Part shown: positions 35,317 to 44,341 of the stretch, piece after piece
Numbering within the stretch: position 1 is the first letter of the stretch
Layout of the letters: each line of letters starts with the position of its first letter
Assembly (NCBI GenBank): GCA_020636315.1
Contig: JACJYA010000005.1
Span: forward strand, 356,193 to 420,192
Direction: 5' to 3'
DNA from: Lewinellaceae bacterium
GTDB lineage: Bacteria; Bacteroidota; Bacteroidia; Chitinophagales; Saprospiraceae
Length of the DNA stretch: 64,000 bases
Notes under the pieces: model-generated
What the model saw: the letters and a program-made list of their open reading frames with translations, nothing else
The model's database searches: none
Told to the model about the DNA's origin: nothing
Position numbers and translations under genes: made by a program

Positions 35317-36876
35317 TCATATTTTCCGCCTCCTTTTCCGCAATTCCTTTTTCAGGATCTTGCCAGTGGCGCTCATGGGAAGTTCTTCCACAAATTCCAC
35401 CATGCGGGGATATTTATAGGCGGCCATGCGTTCCTTAGCCCATCCGATGATGCCATCTTCCGTAGCCTGTGCCCCCTTGTTAAGTACGATAAAGGCCTTG
35501 ACCTCTTCGCCACACTCCTTGTCCGGCACCCCGATCACCGCCACCAGTGAGATCGCCTCGTGTTCCATCAACACCTCTTCCACTTCCCTGGGATAGACAT
35601 TCAGCCCGCCCCGGATGATCATGTCCTTGGTTCGGTCAACGATATAATAATATCCATCCTCGTCCATAATGGCAACATCTCCGGAGTGCATCCACCCTCC
35701 TTTCAGGCTCTCGGCATTAGCCTCGGGGCGCTTGTAGTAGCCTTTCATAACGTTGTGGCCCCGGTAGAGCAACTGCCCTTTCTCTCCGGACGGGACGGGT
35801 TTGTCATTTTCATCGGCGATCATTACCTCTACGCCCCATACCGGCGTTCCTATAGAGCCGGGCTTGCGCTCCTGATCCTGGTGGTTAAAAGTAACAACCG
35901 GTGATCCTTCCGACATGCCATAGCCTTCAATGATCGGTACCTGGTATTTTGCCTCGAAACCTTTGAGGACTTCCACCGGAAGAGAAGCTCCTCCTGAAAC
36001 ACAAACTTTAAGTTTGGAGCGTGCCGCCTCGATAAGCGCCGTCCCGCCGTGGTAATTCAGCAACCCCCAGTACATGGTCGGCACACCGGCAAAGACGGTC
36101 ACGCCGTGCTTCTGCATGAGGCCAAGCACATTTTCTGCGTCAAAGCGGGGAAGTAATACGCTGGTGGCGCCCCGGTAAGCTCCGGCGTTGAGCAGGACGG
36201 TCATGGCAAAAATATGGAAAAGGGGCAGTACGATCAGTTGCACATCCTCTTTTCGGGTCCTTACCAGGTCGGCGCTGAGTACGGCATTCAGCATCAGGTT
36301 AGAGTGGGTGAGTTCCGCCCCCTTGGGTTTGCCGGTAGTTCCGGAAGTATAGATGATCACGGCAGTATCGTCGGCCCCCGTCATTTCGGTGAGGAAGGCA
36401 GGGGGCTGTCCGGCCATGAGCATGCCCAGGGTCTTAACTCCTTCGATGGGGGAGGGGCTGTCGGGTTTACCGGTGATCAGGAAGAAGTGATCACAGGAGG
36501 GAGCTTCCCGAAAACCGGCATAGCCTTCCTCGCCCATAGGCAGTTGAGGCGTACCCTCGAAACAAAGGTAAGCCCTGGCGTCGGAATCCTGAAGGTGATA
36601 AGTGATCTCCCGCCGTTTAAGCAGTACGCTCAGCGGCACCACAACGGCTCCGGCCTTGAGGATGCCATAGTAAACGATGGGGAAGTAGGGCAGGTTGAGG
36701 CAGCTGAGCGCCACCTTGTCGCCGGGTTGTATCCCGAGGCTGCGCAGGCCGTTGGCCACCTGGTTGGCAGCGGCATTCACCTGGGCAAAACTCAGGTGAG
36801 TATCCATAAAAATGAAGGCATCCTTATTGGGGTAGCGGCGGGCGCTGTCTTCCAGGACGACGGATAAATTCAACAT
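35317..36876 (-). CDS. Long-chain fatty acid/aryl-CoA ligase (AMP-binding)
   Basis: 519 aa from the ATG at 36876; a TTG two codons earlier is also in frame. The ANL-superfamily motifs are complete: IYTSGTTGKPKGAELTH (P-loop), GYGMSEGSPVVTFN, YRGHNVMKGYYKRPE, the hinge DRTKDMIIRGGLNVYPREVE and the catalytic lysine in LPMSATGKILKKELRK. It makes acyl-CoA from a carboxylic acid, ATP and CoA; fatty acid specificity is likely but not certain. It is flanked by a hotdog thioesterase 27 bp upstream and an aldehyde dehydrogenase 18 bp downstream, so all three are probably one transcript. Confidence 0.92.
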   Translation of the reverse strand: MLNLSVVLEDSARRYPNKDAFIFMDTHLSFAQVNAAANQVANGLRSLGIQPGDKVALSCLNLPYFPIVYYGILKAGAVVVPLSVLLKRREITYHLQDSDARAYLCFEGTPQLPMGEEGYAGFREAPSCDHFFLITGKPDSPSPIEGVKTLGMLMAGQPPAFLTEMTGADDTAVIIYTSGTTGKPKGAELTHSNLMLNAVLSADLVRTRKEDVQLIVLPLFHIFAMTVLLNAGAYRGATSVLLPRFDAENVLGLMQKHGVTVFAGVPTMYWGLLNYHGGTALIEAARSKLKVCVSGGASLPVEVLKGFEAKYQVPIIEGYGMSEGSPVVTFNHQDQERKPGSIGTPVWGVEVMIADENDKPVPSGEKGQLLYRGHNVMKGYYKRPEANAESLKGGWMHSGDVAIMDEDGYYYIVDRTKDMIIRGGLNVYPREVEEVLMEHEAISLVAVIGVPDKECGEEVKAFIVLNKGAQATEDGIIGWAKERMAAYKYPRMVEFVEELPMSATGKILKKELRKRRRKI

Positions 36877-36903
36877 GGCCAATATTTTGACAGGGTTAGG
36901 GTA

Positions 36904-37359
36904 TTAATTCGGCGCCGGGTGCTTTTCCAGGCTGTGGATGCCCCGGCTGAGCCGTTCCGGAACGGGGGCTTTACGCCTTTGCCGGTAATCATAAGTGACC
37001 ATTACGGCGTTGGCAATTGCAACCGGCCGCTTATGGCGCCGGCTGAACATCTTACAGTGCATCGTGAACCTGTCCTCCTGCATTTCGGAGACCCGGATGC
37101 CCAGTACGATGGTATCAGGGTAGGAAACAGGAAAGAGGTATTTACAATCCTGCTTTGCCAGAATGACCCCGGGCAGCCCTTCTTCCTCCTCCATCACGAT
37201 AGGGTAATTGAGGTGGTCCAGATAGGCCACCCGCGCGTGCTCGAACCAGCGAAGGTAGATGACGTTACTGACGTGCCCGGCTGCATCCATTTCTCCCCAC
37301 TGTACATCAATATCGACTTTGATTGGAAAGCTTTTCAGCTCTTTACTGATGTCTGCCAT
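36904..37359 (-). CDS. Acyl-CoA thioesterase (hotdog fold, 4HBT type)
   Basis: 151 aa. VQWGEMDAAGHVSNVIYLRWFEHARVA-type sequence (given here by its key residues: Asp in EMDAAGH, then the hotdog helix YLRWFEHAR) matches the 4-hydroxybenzoyl-CoA thioesterase/YbgC family. Hydrolyses acyl-CoA thioesters. It leads the minus-strand cluster with the acyl-CoA ligase and aldehyde dehydrogenase. Confidence 0.88.
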   Translation of the reverse strand: MADISKELKSFPIKVDIDVQWGEMDAAGHVSNVIYLRWFEHARVAYLDHLNYPIVMEEEEGLPGVILAKQDCKYLFPVSYPDTIVLGIRVSEMQEDRFTMHCKMFSRRHKRPVAIANAVMVTYDYRQRRKAPVPERLSRGIHSLEKHPAPN

Positions 37360-37753
37360 TCGAAATTGCTTTGTATTGGGGTCATGAGAATCTGTTTGAG
37401 AGGGTGCCCTAAATTAGGAAAAGTTTTTCAAACAGCACCCCAAATACCCGGCCTGGAGCATTAATAGTTAATTGGCAAAGGTGTATAGAACAGGCGGGGC
37501 TGCTCATCCTTAAAAAATACGTATTTATAGAAACCTCCTGCTTTTACAGATCATCTCGTGCAACTTTCGCGTTTTAATACCGTCTTTGTTATCAAAGGCT
37601 CATCAGGACGAAAAAACAATAATTATAGCTTAAAGAATTACCCTGTTATCCAAGTGCCGTGCAGGGGATGTTACCCGACGCCGTATGCGCGCGGGGCCTG
37701 GAATTCAATGCCGGCAATTATTTACCCGATTGTTAAACCCTAAATTTTTTGTC
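37360..37753. other. 394-bp intergenic region between divergent genes
   Basis: Non-coding DNA between the thioesterase and the small secreted protein, which diverge. I looked for TAnnTTTG promoters in both directions and found only near matches. A plus-strand ORF of 61 codons (37558-37743) shows no protein-like features. Nothing else seen. Confidence 0.5.
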
Positions 37754-38101
37754 ATGAAAACCTTCCGTATTAGTTTCGTTCTGGCTTTCTGTTTTTTTGC
37801 CGCAAGTTTTGTTTCCGCCGCACCGGATACGGCCGTTACCCATTCCGAACTGCGCAAGGAGGTGGCCAAGCTGATCAAGACCCCTGAGCTGGGGAAAAAA
37901 GGTATTGCCGAAACGTATGCCTTTATCCATTTTACGGTCAACGAAAACAACGAGATCGTCTTGCTCGACGTGGTCAGCGACAGCGAATACATCAGGGAAT
38001 ACATCACCGAGGCCCTGAATAAACAGAAGGTGGACGCCAAAGGCCTGGAGGCCTTTACGGAATACAACATCAGGTTTGAGTTCCGGTCGGAGAAAGTCTA
38101 A
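37754..38101 (+). CDS. Small secreted protein, possibly TonB-C-like
   Basis: 115 aa from the ATG at 37754. Sec signal peptide (ISFVLAFCFFAASFVSA, cleaved near residue 22), then one ~90-residue domain. ETYAFIHFTVNENNEIVLLDV, followed by a helix and YNIRFEFRSE, resembles the strand-strand-helix-strand fold of TonB C-terminal domains seen in small Bacteroidota secreted proteins. Function unknown. It is monocistronic and ended by a strong hairpin terminator. Confidence 0.8.
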   Translation: MKTFRISFVLAFCFFAASFVSAAPDTAVTHSELRKEVAKLIKTPELGKKGIAETYAFIHFTVNENNEIVLLDVVSDSEYIREYITEALNKQKVDAKGLEAFTEYNIRFEFRSEKV

Positions 38102-38122
38102 TCCCTTTTAGCTTTTTCCGGC

Positions 38123-38166
38123 AATAGTGCCGAAGCATTTTACACTGCTTCGGCACTATTTTTTTA
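38123..38166. terminator. Strong bidirectional hairpin terminator
   Basis: AATAGTGCCGAAGCA (38123-38137) pairs perfectly over 15 bp with TGCTTCGGCACTATT (38146-38160), then T-run. It lies between convergent genes, and its T-run overlaps the stop codon of the minus-strand membrane protein, so it can serve both. Confidence 0.93.
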
Positions 38167-38922
38167 CCCCTTCGGCCCTTGAAAATACCGGAAAGGCTGT
38201 TGTTGTGAGCGCAGCAGCTTTTTCAGGGAAAAGATATGGGCGGCCAGGGCAAGGGGGAAGATAAATCCGGGCAGCCAGATGAATGGGGTGAGGGTAAGAA
38301 AAGCGCTATCCGGAACGGTGGCAAAAGCGCGGTGTGGCCCGGGGAGGGAAAAAAGGCTGATCAGAAGGACATTGGCCAGGGAGGCGATCCCGAAAGTATT
38401 CCAGATGATGCCCTCAAACCGGCGATAGCGCCCCCGCCCGAAAAAAACGAAGCCGGCCATAAGGGCGGTGATGCCCACTACGATATCGTAATTGAGCCAT
38501 TCGAAAGTCAGTTGCACCGGTACGAACCCCCCTTTCATCCCCATCCAGAAGAACAACTCCGTAAAGATCCGGCAGGCCTGAAAATAAGCCAGCCAGCGAA
38601 TGGGCAATACCCTCAGCGTTAAAGAAAAGAAACGGGAAAAGAGCAGAATGATGATGAGGGCGAAGGGGAGGGCGAAAGCCAGCGATAGCCGTAAAAAGGA
38701 CGTTTCCGGTTCGTAGAAAAAACCCATATATCCCAGAAGGGCCAGAATGGCCAGCCAGAAGGCAAGGCCGGTGGTGATAAACTGCAGGAGTTGTTCACGC
38801 TGGAGCGCGGGGAGATGCAGTTTCCGGAAAGCATGGGATAAACCGAAATACAAGCTGCTGATCAGGCCCACCGTCAGGACTGTAATGATGAGCTGGCCAA
38901 TGAAAAAGAGGGTGCCGTCCAT
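38164..38922 (-). CDS. Multi-pass membrane protein of unknown function
   Basis: 252 aa from the ATG at 38922 (MDGTLFFIGQLIITVLTVG). The frame is open to 39051, but that Pro-rich extension is unlikely. About seven hydrophobic segments, no soluble domain and no recognised motif. The length and layout resemble other hypothetical Bacteroidota membrane proteins. Convergent with the small secreted protein and divergent from the HD-PycTM gene. Confidence 0.75.
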   Translation of the reverse strand: MDGTLFFIGQLIITVLTVGLISSLYFGLSHAFRKLHLPALQREQLLQFITTGLAFWLAILALLGYMGFFYEPETSFLRLSLAFALPFALIIILLFSRFFSLTLRVLPIRWLAYFQACRIFTELFFWMGMKGGFVPVQLTFEWLNYDIVVGITALMAGFVFFGRGRYRRFEGIIWNTFGIASLANVLLISLFSLPGPHRAFATVPDSAFLTLTPFIWLPGFIFPLALAAHIFSLKKLLRSQQQPFRYFQGPKG

Positions 38923-39189
38923 GCCGTAGCTAGCAGTTGAGGGGTCTTTAAAAGGTACTGAAGGTACGGGATTTAAGATAGTATAAACTTTTGGGGTGGA
39001 CAAACCTGCTCCCTTAAAAACGGGAGGGGGCGGCCGGTCAGGAAAGGGCAATTAAAGGAAAAGTGCCCCTTCTTTTCGATAAGTAGATGTAAAAATTGTT
39101 ACACAATTGCTTAAAAAGTTACAATTTAGTAGCTTAATAGTGTAACTGGTAAGAAATACCAGGGTTCGAACTAAGAAAAAGCCGGTAAA

Positions 39190-40398
39190 ATGAATAAAAT
39201 GGCTGAAAAAACTATTGTTGTTGCGGCCGAGCGTTACGTGACGGAACTGTTGAAGGATAAACTGACGGAAGACCATCGTTACCACAGCCTTAAGCATACC
39301 CTCAAAGTCAGGGATGCAGCTTTGGAACTGGGCAGAATGATGCAACTGGAGGAAGATGACCTGGAAGTACTCGGCCTGGCCGCCTTGTTTCACGATACCG
39401 GCTTTTCAGAAACTTACGAGGGCCACGAGGCCGTCAGCGGGCAGATCGCCCGGGCGTTCCTTGAAAGCCACGACTACCCGGAAGAAAAGATCCGGCAGGT
39501 TCGGTTGCTGATCGATGCAACTTATCCGGCCAAGTATCCTTCCAGCACTCTGGAAAGCCTGATCAAGGATGCAGACCTTAGCAACCTCGGAAGTGAACGC
39601 TATTTTGAGACCCTGAAAAATTTGCGCTACGAGTGGGCCATCTTCCTTAACCAGGCCTACGATGACCGGGAGTGGTATAAAATGAATTACAAATTCGTCA
39701 AAGACCACGAATATTTCACTCCTGCCGCCAAAGCTTTGTATGGACCTCAGTGGAACGTCAACCGGAAGAAACTCAAGGAGCTTCGCAACGACCATTCCAG
39801 TTCAGGAGAAAAAACCGATCATAAAAAAGTGGAAAAGAAATCCTCAAAACTCCCCGGGGGAAACATCTCGGCAAGCAAAAGCGCCCAGATGATGTTTAAA
39901 ACCGCCCTGCGCAACCACCTTGACCTGAGCAACCTTGCCGATAACAAGGCCAACATCATGCTCAGTGTCAATGCCCTTATCATTACGATCGTAATGCCGC
40001 TGGCCGCTTCCTATGTCAGGAGCAACTTATACCTGCTTATCCCTATGGGCACCCTGCTGGCCACCTGCCTGATTTCCATGATCTTTGCCACTTTGGCCAC
40101 CCGCCCGATCAAAATGATGGGCTACACCAGCCGCGAGCTCATCGATTCGGGGAAGTCCAACCTTTTTTTCTTTGGAAATTTTTATAAAATGACCTTTTCG
40201 GAGTACCAGGAAGGAATGGAGCAGGTCGTAGCCGATGATAAAAACCTGGAGAGCTCTATCATGCGCGACCTCTATTACCTCGGCCATTCTCTGGGAAGGA
40301 AGTACAACCAACTGCGTATCTGCTACACCATTTTTATGTACGGCGTGATCGCTACGGTCATCATATTCGGGGTCAGCTACAGCCTTTTCGTATCTTAG
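39190..40398 (+). CDS. HD phosphohydrolase fused to Pycsar effector-type membrane domain
   Basis: 402 aa. Residues ~15-190 are an HD domain: YHSLKHTLKVRDAALE, the metal-binding ALFHDTGFSE and GHEAVSG, and a distal Asp in LIKDADLSNLGS, all consistent with a nucleotide phosphohydrolase. A charged linker (KTDHKKVEKKSSK) leads to residues ~235-400, a PycTM-like domain: FKTALRNHLDLSNLADNKANIM followed by TM helices (LIITIVMPLAASYV, LIPMGTLLATCLISMIF) and a last one at the C-terminus. In Pycsar anti-phage systems this membrane domain is the effector that opens on binding cCMP or cUMP. Here it is joined to an HD domain, and no pyrimidine cyclase is adjacent. It may hydrolyse a cyclic nucleotide or gate on one; either is inferred. 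Confidence 0.87.
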   Translation: MNKMAEKTIVVAAERYVTELLKDKLTEDHRYHSLKHTLKVRDAALELGRMMQLEEDDLEVLGLAALFHDTGFSETYEGHEAVSGQIARAFLESHDYPEEKIRQVRLLIDATYPAKYPSSTLESLIKDADLSNLGSERYFETLKNLRYEWAIFLNQAYDDREWYKMNYKFVKDHEYFTPAAKALYGPQWNVNRKKLKELRNDHSSSGEKTDHKKVEKKSSKLPGGNISASKSAQMMFKTALRNHLDLSNLADNKANIMLSVNALIITIVMPLAASYVRSNLYLLIPMGTLLATCLISMIFATLATRPIKMMGYTSRELIDSGKSNLFFFGNFYKMTFSEYQEGMEQVVADDKNLESSIMRDLYYLGHSLGRKYNQLRICYTIFMYGVIATVIIFGVSYSLFVS

Positions 40399-40563
40399 AG
40401 TGTGTTCAAATTTCATACTTCGGGCTGAAATCGCCATTGTTTTGCTTATGCTGCGTTACTCAAATCCTCATTTAGCTATGGCTAAACTCCGGTTTTCCTG
40501 CCTTGCCTAAGCAAAAAATTGACTGATTTCAACTCCAAAAACGAAATTTGAACACACTCTTAG
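40393..40563. repeat. ~165-bp imperfect palindrome between convergent genes
   Basis: The outer 18 nt AGAGTGTGTTCAAATTTC are perfectly inverted at the right end (40543-40561 region). Inner arms also correspond (TGAAATC and TTTTGCTTA blocks), and the centre holds an ATTTAGCTATGGCTAAA inverted repeat (~40470-40490). The left tip contributes the TAG stop of the HD-PycTM gene and the right tip the TAA of the minus-strand porin. It has the form of a REP/MITE-like element or a bidirectional terminator. Confidence 0.8.
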
Positions 40564-41603
40564 CGGACACATTCCCTGGGTGGAGTAACAAAAATACCGA
40601 CCTTCACAAAAGGCTGCCCTTTAGTGCTGTTACGGGTGGTTGGCCCTCCGCCGGGCGCCACGAACTCATTGCGGAAAGGGATCTGGTACCCTCCTTCCAC
40701 ATTGAACCAGAACCAGGAATAAAGATTGTGGTCGTAAGAGGCTTTCACCGCTATTTCCGAACGCCGGAAATAATAGGGCAGAGCCTGTTCACTTTTGCCG
40801 GTGAGTACATCGATGGCATAAGAATCGCTCTGGTATTCTGCTCCGAAGAGCAGAAGGCGCCCTTCGCGGAAATTATAGCGGCCCATGACCGATACCGGAA
40901 GAACGGTTTCAATCCCCCACTTGTCGTTGAAGGTCCGGTTATAAATAGCGAAGGGTAAAACCTGGCGGTTAAAGAAATTATCGCTGTAAGTCAGCCCCAC
41001 TCCCCATTCCAGGTCGGGCCTCGGCTTTACTCCGAATACAGCCAGAGCACTGTAGGTGGCGTACTGGCTTTCAAAAGACATTTTCTGGTCGTAGTCTCCC
41101 CGGTAGGAAGTGCGCAGGCGCAGGCCGCCATAATATTTATCGCGGAATGCTTTGGTGATGTAGAGCGAAAATTTATTGTTCCTGAGCGGATTGTCGTCCA
41201 GGCTTCGGTACATCTGGCTGGAGCCTGTGCCAAAACTACTGAAGTGATACTTTTCGGAGCCGTACTCATAACCGGCCAGCACCTTCAGGCCCGGAGCATT
41301 GACGATCGGAATTTTTATCTTGGCCTTCATCTGCTCAACATGGCTTACCCGGCTGCCGCTGTTTGCCGCTTTAGAAAGAGCATTGTCCGGCAGGAGGGTA
41401 TGGCTGCCGATGCCGCCGTATTCAATAAGCACCCCCCGCCCCCGGGATTGGTTCCTGACTCCGGGCTGGCAGAATCCGCTCTTTTCCTGAGCCAGTTCCA
41501 CCTGGTCTTCATCGGGGATATGATGCCGCTGTGCTTCAATTTGCCAGCTGATAAGAACAAAGCAACACAGTGCAACGCTTTTTACCGGGAAGTGAAATGC
41601 CAT
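40560..41603 (-). CDS. Outer membrane beta-barrel protein (DUF6268-like)
   Basis: 347 aa. Signal peptide (SVALCCFVLISWQIEA) followed by alternating amphipathic strands with aromatic ends (KIKIPIVNAPGLKVLAGYEYG, YGGLRLRTSYRGDY, WGVGLTYSDNFFNR, GRLLLFGAEYQSDSYAIDVL, SWFWFNVEGGYQIPF) that predict an outer membrane barrel of 12-14 strands. It resembles the DUF6268 family; no substrate known. The stop codon comes from the tip of the palindromic element at 40560, and the upstream region carries two short hairpins. Confidence 0.75.
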   Translation of the reverse strand: MAFHFPVKSVALCCFVLISWQIEAQRHHIPDEDQVELAQEKSGFCQPGVRNQSRGRGVLIEYGGIGSHTLLPDNALSKAANSGSRVSHVEQMKAKIKIPIVNAPGLKVLAGYEYGSEKYHFSSFGTGSSQMYRSLDDNPLRNNKFSLYITKAFRDKYYGGLRLRTSYRGDYDQKMSFESQYATYSALAVFGVKPRPDLEWGVGLTYSDNFFNRQVLPFAIYNRTFNDKWGIETVLPVSVMGRYNFREGRLLLFGAEYQSDSYAIDVLTGKSEQALPYYFRRSEIAVKASYDHNLYSWFWFNVEGGYQIPFRNEFVAPGGGPTTRNSTKGQPFVKVGIFVTPPRECVR

Positions 41604-41636
41604 AGTCGATGCTTTTTATGATGGTTTGGACGCAGC

Positions 41637-41677
41637 AACTTTTCAAAAGTTACTTCTGGTATGGCCGTACCGGCCAT
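41637..41677. repeat. Two small hairpins upstream of the barrel gene
   Basis: AACTTTTCAAAAGTT (41637-41651) and ATGGCCGTACCGGCCAT (41661-41677) are perfect palindromes with 1- and 3-nt centres. They lie 34-74 bp upstream of the DUF6268-like start, in its leader or promoter, and downstream of the GAF gene. They could be operators or a terminator; no T-run follows. Confidence 0.5.
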
Positions 41678-41815
41678 ATCGTACTTTCTCAGGCAGGGTT
41701 ATTCCCGCCGCAGCTCGTTTGTTAATTGAGGAAAGGTAAAAGGGATGCTTGTGACGTTTTTTTCAAAACGGCAGGCCCATAAAATTTATTTTGTGGAAGA
41801 GGCATTTTCTTAGTT

Positions 41816-44212
41816 CTACCCGGGCAATTGTACAGTGATGCGCAGGGCCTGGAGCCCCTGTACGCCTTGCAGCTTCCCAATCCTGAGGTCTTCCACCTCC
41901 CCGGTGACATAACCTTCGTCGATGAGGTAGTCGATGTATTCGAGATACTCCTGGCGTTCTTTTTCCTGTAGATAAACGATCGCCACTTTCCCCGCCTGGG
42001 TCAGCCTTTCTGCGGTGCCTTCGATCAATGCTTTGTCAATCCGCTTTTTCAGAATTTCGTACCGCACATTGTAAGCCCCGTCCACATCGAATTGTTTTTC
42101 ATCCATGCGGAAGCGAATAGATAGAGGGTTGCTGTAAACGAAGATCAGTTGAGCGGTTGTAAGTGGGACGGGTAAACGGCTCTGCATATTATGAACGATC
42201 CGGGCCACTTCGCACATATCGATCAGTTGCCCCAGCCGCAGGTTCCGGAGGTGGGCCATGCTGAACTGGCCTCTCTGCAGTAATGACTGACCCACGTAAA
42301 GGTCATATTCCACACCGTCTGTCTTATATTTTTCGAAATAGTGCGGAAGGGCCTTCTGAGCCGCTTTTTCCTGCTCTTCCAGATAGCCTGCTATGGTATT
42401 GTTGATCAGGGCGACGCTGTCTTCGTAGGCTTTTCGCTTCCGGTAAACGATGCCCAGTTCCGGGTCAAGGTTCTCGAAGTAGCTGGAAACCGGCCCGGCC
42501 AGGCTCGGATAGGTGTTCCGAAGCTGGTGAAACAGAGGATGGATCTCCGAATGTAGCCACTCTACAATGCGGGATTCATCATTCGAATTAAATTCCTTCT
42601 GCAGGCCCTGGATATCCCGCTTTGCATGCATCAGATATTGTTTGAGTAGGGGAAAGCGCCCCAGTTCGGCCCCACTTTTCAATATCCTGGAAACCCGGTT
42701 GAGGTTCTCAGTCAGGTCTGCCTGTATGGCATCGTTGCGTTGGACGGAAGAACCGACGATATCCGCCTGGCCGTAAAGAGGGTAAACATCGTGAAATACG
42801 ATCGGGTCGGCGGTGGCATTTCCCGGGCCCTGTTCTCTTTTTTCCAGCAGGTTGTAGGAGGTTTCAATGAATTTCCATTCTACGCTGGGATGGACAGCGG
42901 TGTATTGTTCCCGAAGGATGGCTTCCACCTGGTTGTCGATCTCTTCGCGGCTTCGTTCGACGGCCATGCTGAACAGGCCGGTGATCTCCTTAAATTTCAG
43001 TTCAATGAAACTGTGCAGTTCGTACGGGTGGGGAGAACCGATCTCCAGCAGCCCGATCACCTGCTCGTCCTTGTTGAACAGCGGGGCGACGATGATGCTT
43101 CGGATGCCTTCTTCCAGAAGGTCCTTTTCGATCGGTGTCTTTTGGCTGGCCTCCTCGAGGTCCTCTATCAACAGGACTTCCTTATACCGGCACGCCTTTT
43201 CATAGATGGAGTTCCTGTTTTCAGGAGACAGAAGGCATTCGTGCCTTTTGGAAAGGAAATCGAAGCGGATCTTGTATTTGTGGGCGAGGCTGTTTTCCAC
43301 TGGATAATCAATGGCCGTTACTCCCAGCCGGAGCTCGGGCAGGCCGAAGTTGGTTCGCACCAGGTGTTCCAGCTTCTTTACCTTTTCCGGGTTGACCACC
43401 GCGTCTCTTTCCAGAAGGCTGTATTTCAACCGGGACAAGGCTTCTTCCTCTGTGATATCGATCAGGGTGCCGATGACAAAACCCTGAAATTCGAAGTTCT
43501 CGGGCGGAATGTGTTGCAGCCACAGGTCAATGTCATATATGTTGCTGAGCAGGCCGTTGATCTGTTCCTTGCTCAGCGGTTTCAGTGGCCGGCGCTTTTT
43601 GATATCGACATACTGGATGTCGAGCTGGGTTTTATAATGCCGTTCCAGAGAATGGCCTTCGGGCTGGATGGACAGGGTTATCGGCGGATCGACGTTGATG
43701 TTCTGGCCGTAAAAGTGATTCAGGATCAGGCTGCAGGCATTGACGACCATCGCGCAGTAAAGTATGTCATTGCTGTTATTGATTACATATTTTACTTTCC
43801 TGGCCTTCATCAACTCTCCCAGCGATGGTGTACAGTAAATGGAGTTCATGTCGAAAGGAGCGGAAACCTTTGCCAGATGTGTCCGTCGCAACGCACCGGG
43901 AATGACCATCATCATCAGCAGGTCAACAACCGCTTTGTGTTGGTTCAACACAGAATTGTCCGTTATTGGCCGGCGCAGGGCGGGCGTTTCCTTCAGCTTT
44001 TCCATCACCATCCCGGCGAGGGCTGATTCGGCTGCATCTTCCGACCTTGCTTTTTCTTCAAGTATGCATATCAACGGCTCAAAACTCAATACTGTAGAAA
44101 AAGGCACCCGTTCTACCCCGATCTCCTTATAGACATCCTCCTCTTTGATAAAGGGCGCCTTCCGGCCTTCATCCCGAAGGGGCTGCTCCTGAATGGTCAT
44201 ATTGGTTTCCAT
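41816..44212 (-). CDS. GAF domain-containing protein
   Basis: 798 aa from the ATG at 44212 (an in-frame TTG two codons earlier is possible). A GAF domain lies at ~310-440 (KACRYKEVLLIEDLEEASQKT, SIIVAPLFNKDEQVIGLLEIG). The N-terminal ~300 and C-terminal ~350 residues match no domain I know, but the whole ~800-aa layout is found as a 'GAF domain-containing protein' in Bacteroidota. No kinase or output domain is visible, so it is likely a sensor or scaffold acting through partners. It stands downstream of the epimerase gene with a 129-bp gap and is probably transcribed with it or on its own. Confidence 0.8.
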   Translation of the reverse strand: METNMTIQEQPLRDEGRKAPFIKEEDVYKEIGVERVPFSTVLSFEPLICILEEKARSEDAAESALAGMVMEKLKETPALRRPITDNSVLNQHKAVVDLLMMMVIPGALRRTHLAKVSAPFDMNSIYCTPSLGELMKARKVKYVINNSNDILYCAMVVNACSLILNHFYGQNINVDPPITLSIQPEGHSLERHYKTQLDIQYVDIKKRRPLKPLSKEQINGLLSNIYDIDLWLQHIPPENFEFQGFVIGTLIDITEEEALSRLKYSLLERDAVVNPEKVKKLEHLVRTNFGLPELRLGVTAIDYPVENSLAHKYKIRFDFLSKRHECLLSPENRNSIYEKACRYKEVLLIEDLEEASQKTPIEKDLLEEGIRSIIVAPLFNKDEQVIGLLEIGSPHPYELHSFIELKFKEITGLFSMAVERSREEIDNQVEAILREQYTAVHPSVEWKFIETSYNLLEKREQGPGNATADPIVFHDVYPLYGQADIVGSSVQRNDAIQADLTENLNRVSRILKSGAELGRFPLLKQYLMHAKRDIQGLQKEFNSNDESRIVEWLHSEIHPLFHQLRNTYPSLAGPVSSYFENLDPELGIVYRKRKAYEDSVALINNTIAGYLEEQEKAAQKALPHYFEKYKTDGVEYDLYVGQSLLQRGQFSMAHLRNLRLGQLIDMCEVARIVHNMQSRLPVPLTTAQLIFVYSNPLSIRFRMDEKQFDVDGAYNVRYEILKKRIDKALIEGTAERLTQAGKVAIVYLQEKERQEYLEYIDYLIDEGYVTGEVEDLRIGKLQGVQGLQALRITVQLPG

Positions 44213-44341
44213 GTTCAATCAGTTTTAGGGTTCCCTTCTGCAAGGTCAGCTGTGTCGGGCCGCCTGAGAAGGTAAGGGTTCAACACACGGTTTGGTATAG
44301 GTAAACAAAAAAAGGAGCATTGAGGATGAATGAGGTAAGGG

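Noticed and set aside
42740..44026. 428-codon plus-strand ORF
   Set aside because: Antisense shadow of the GAF gene; no domains and biased composition.
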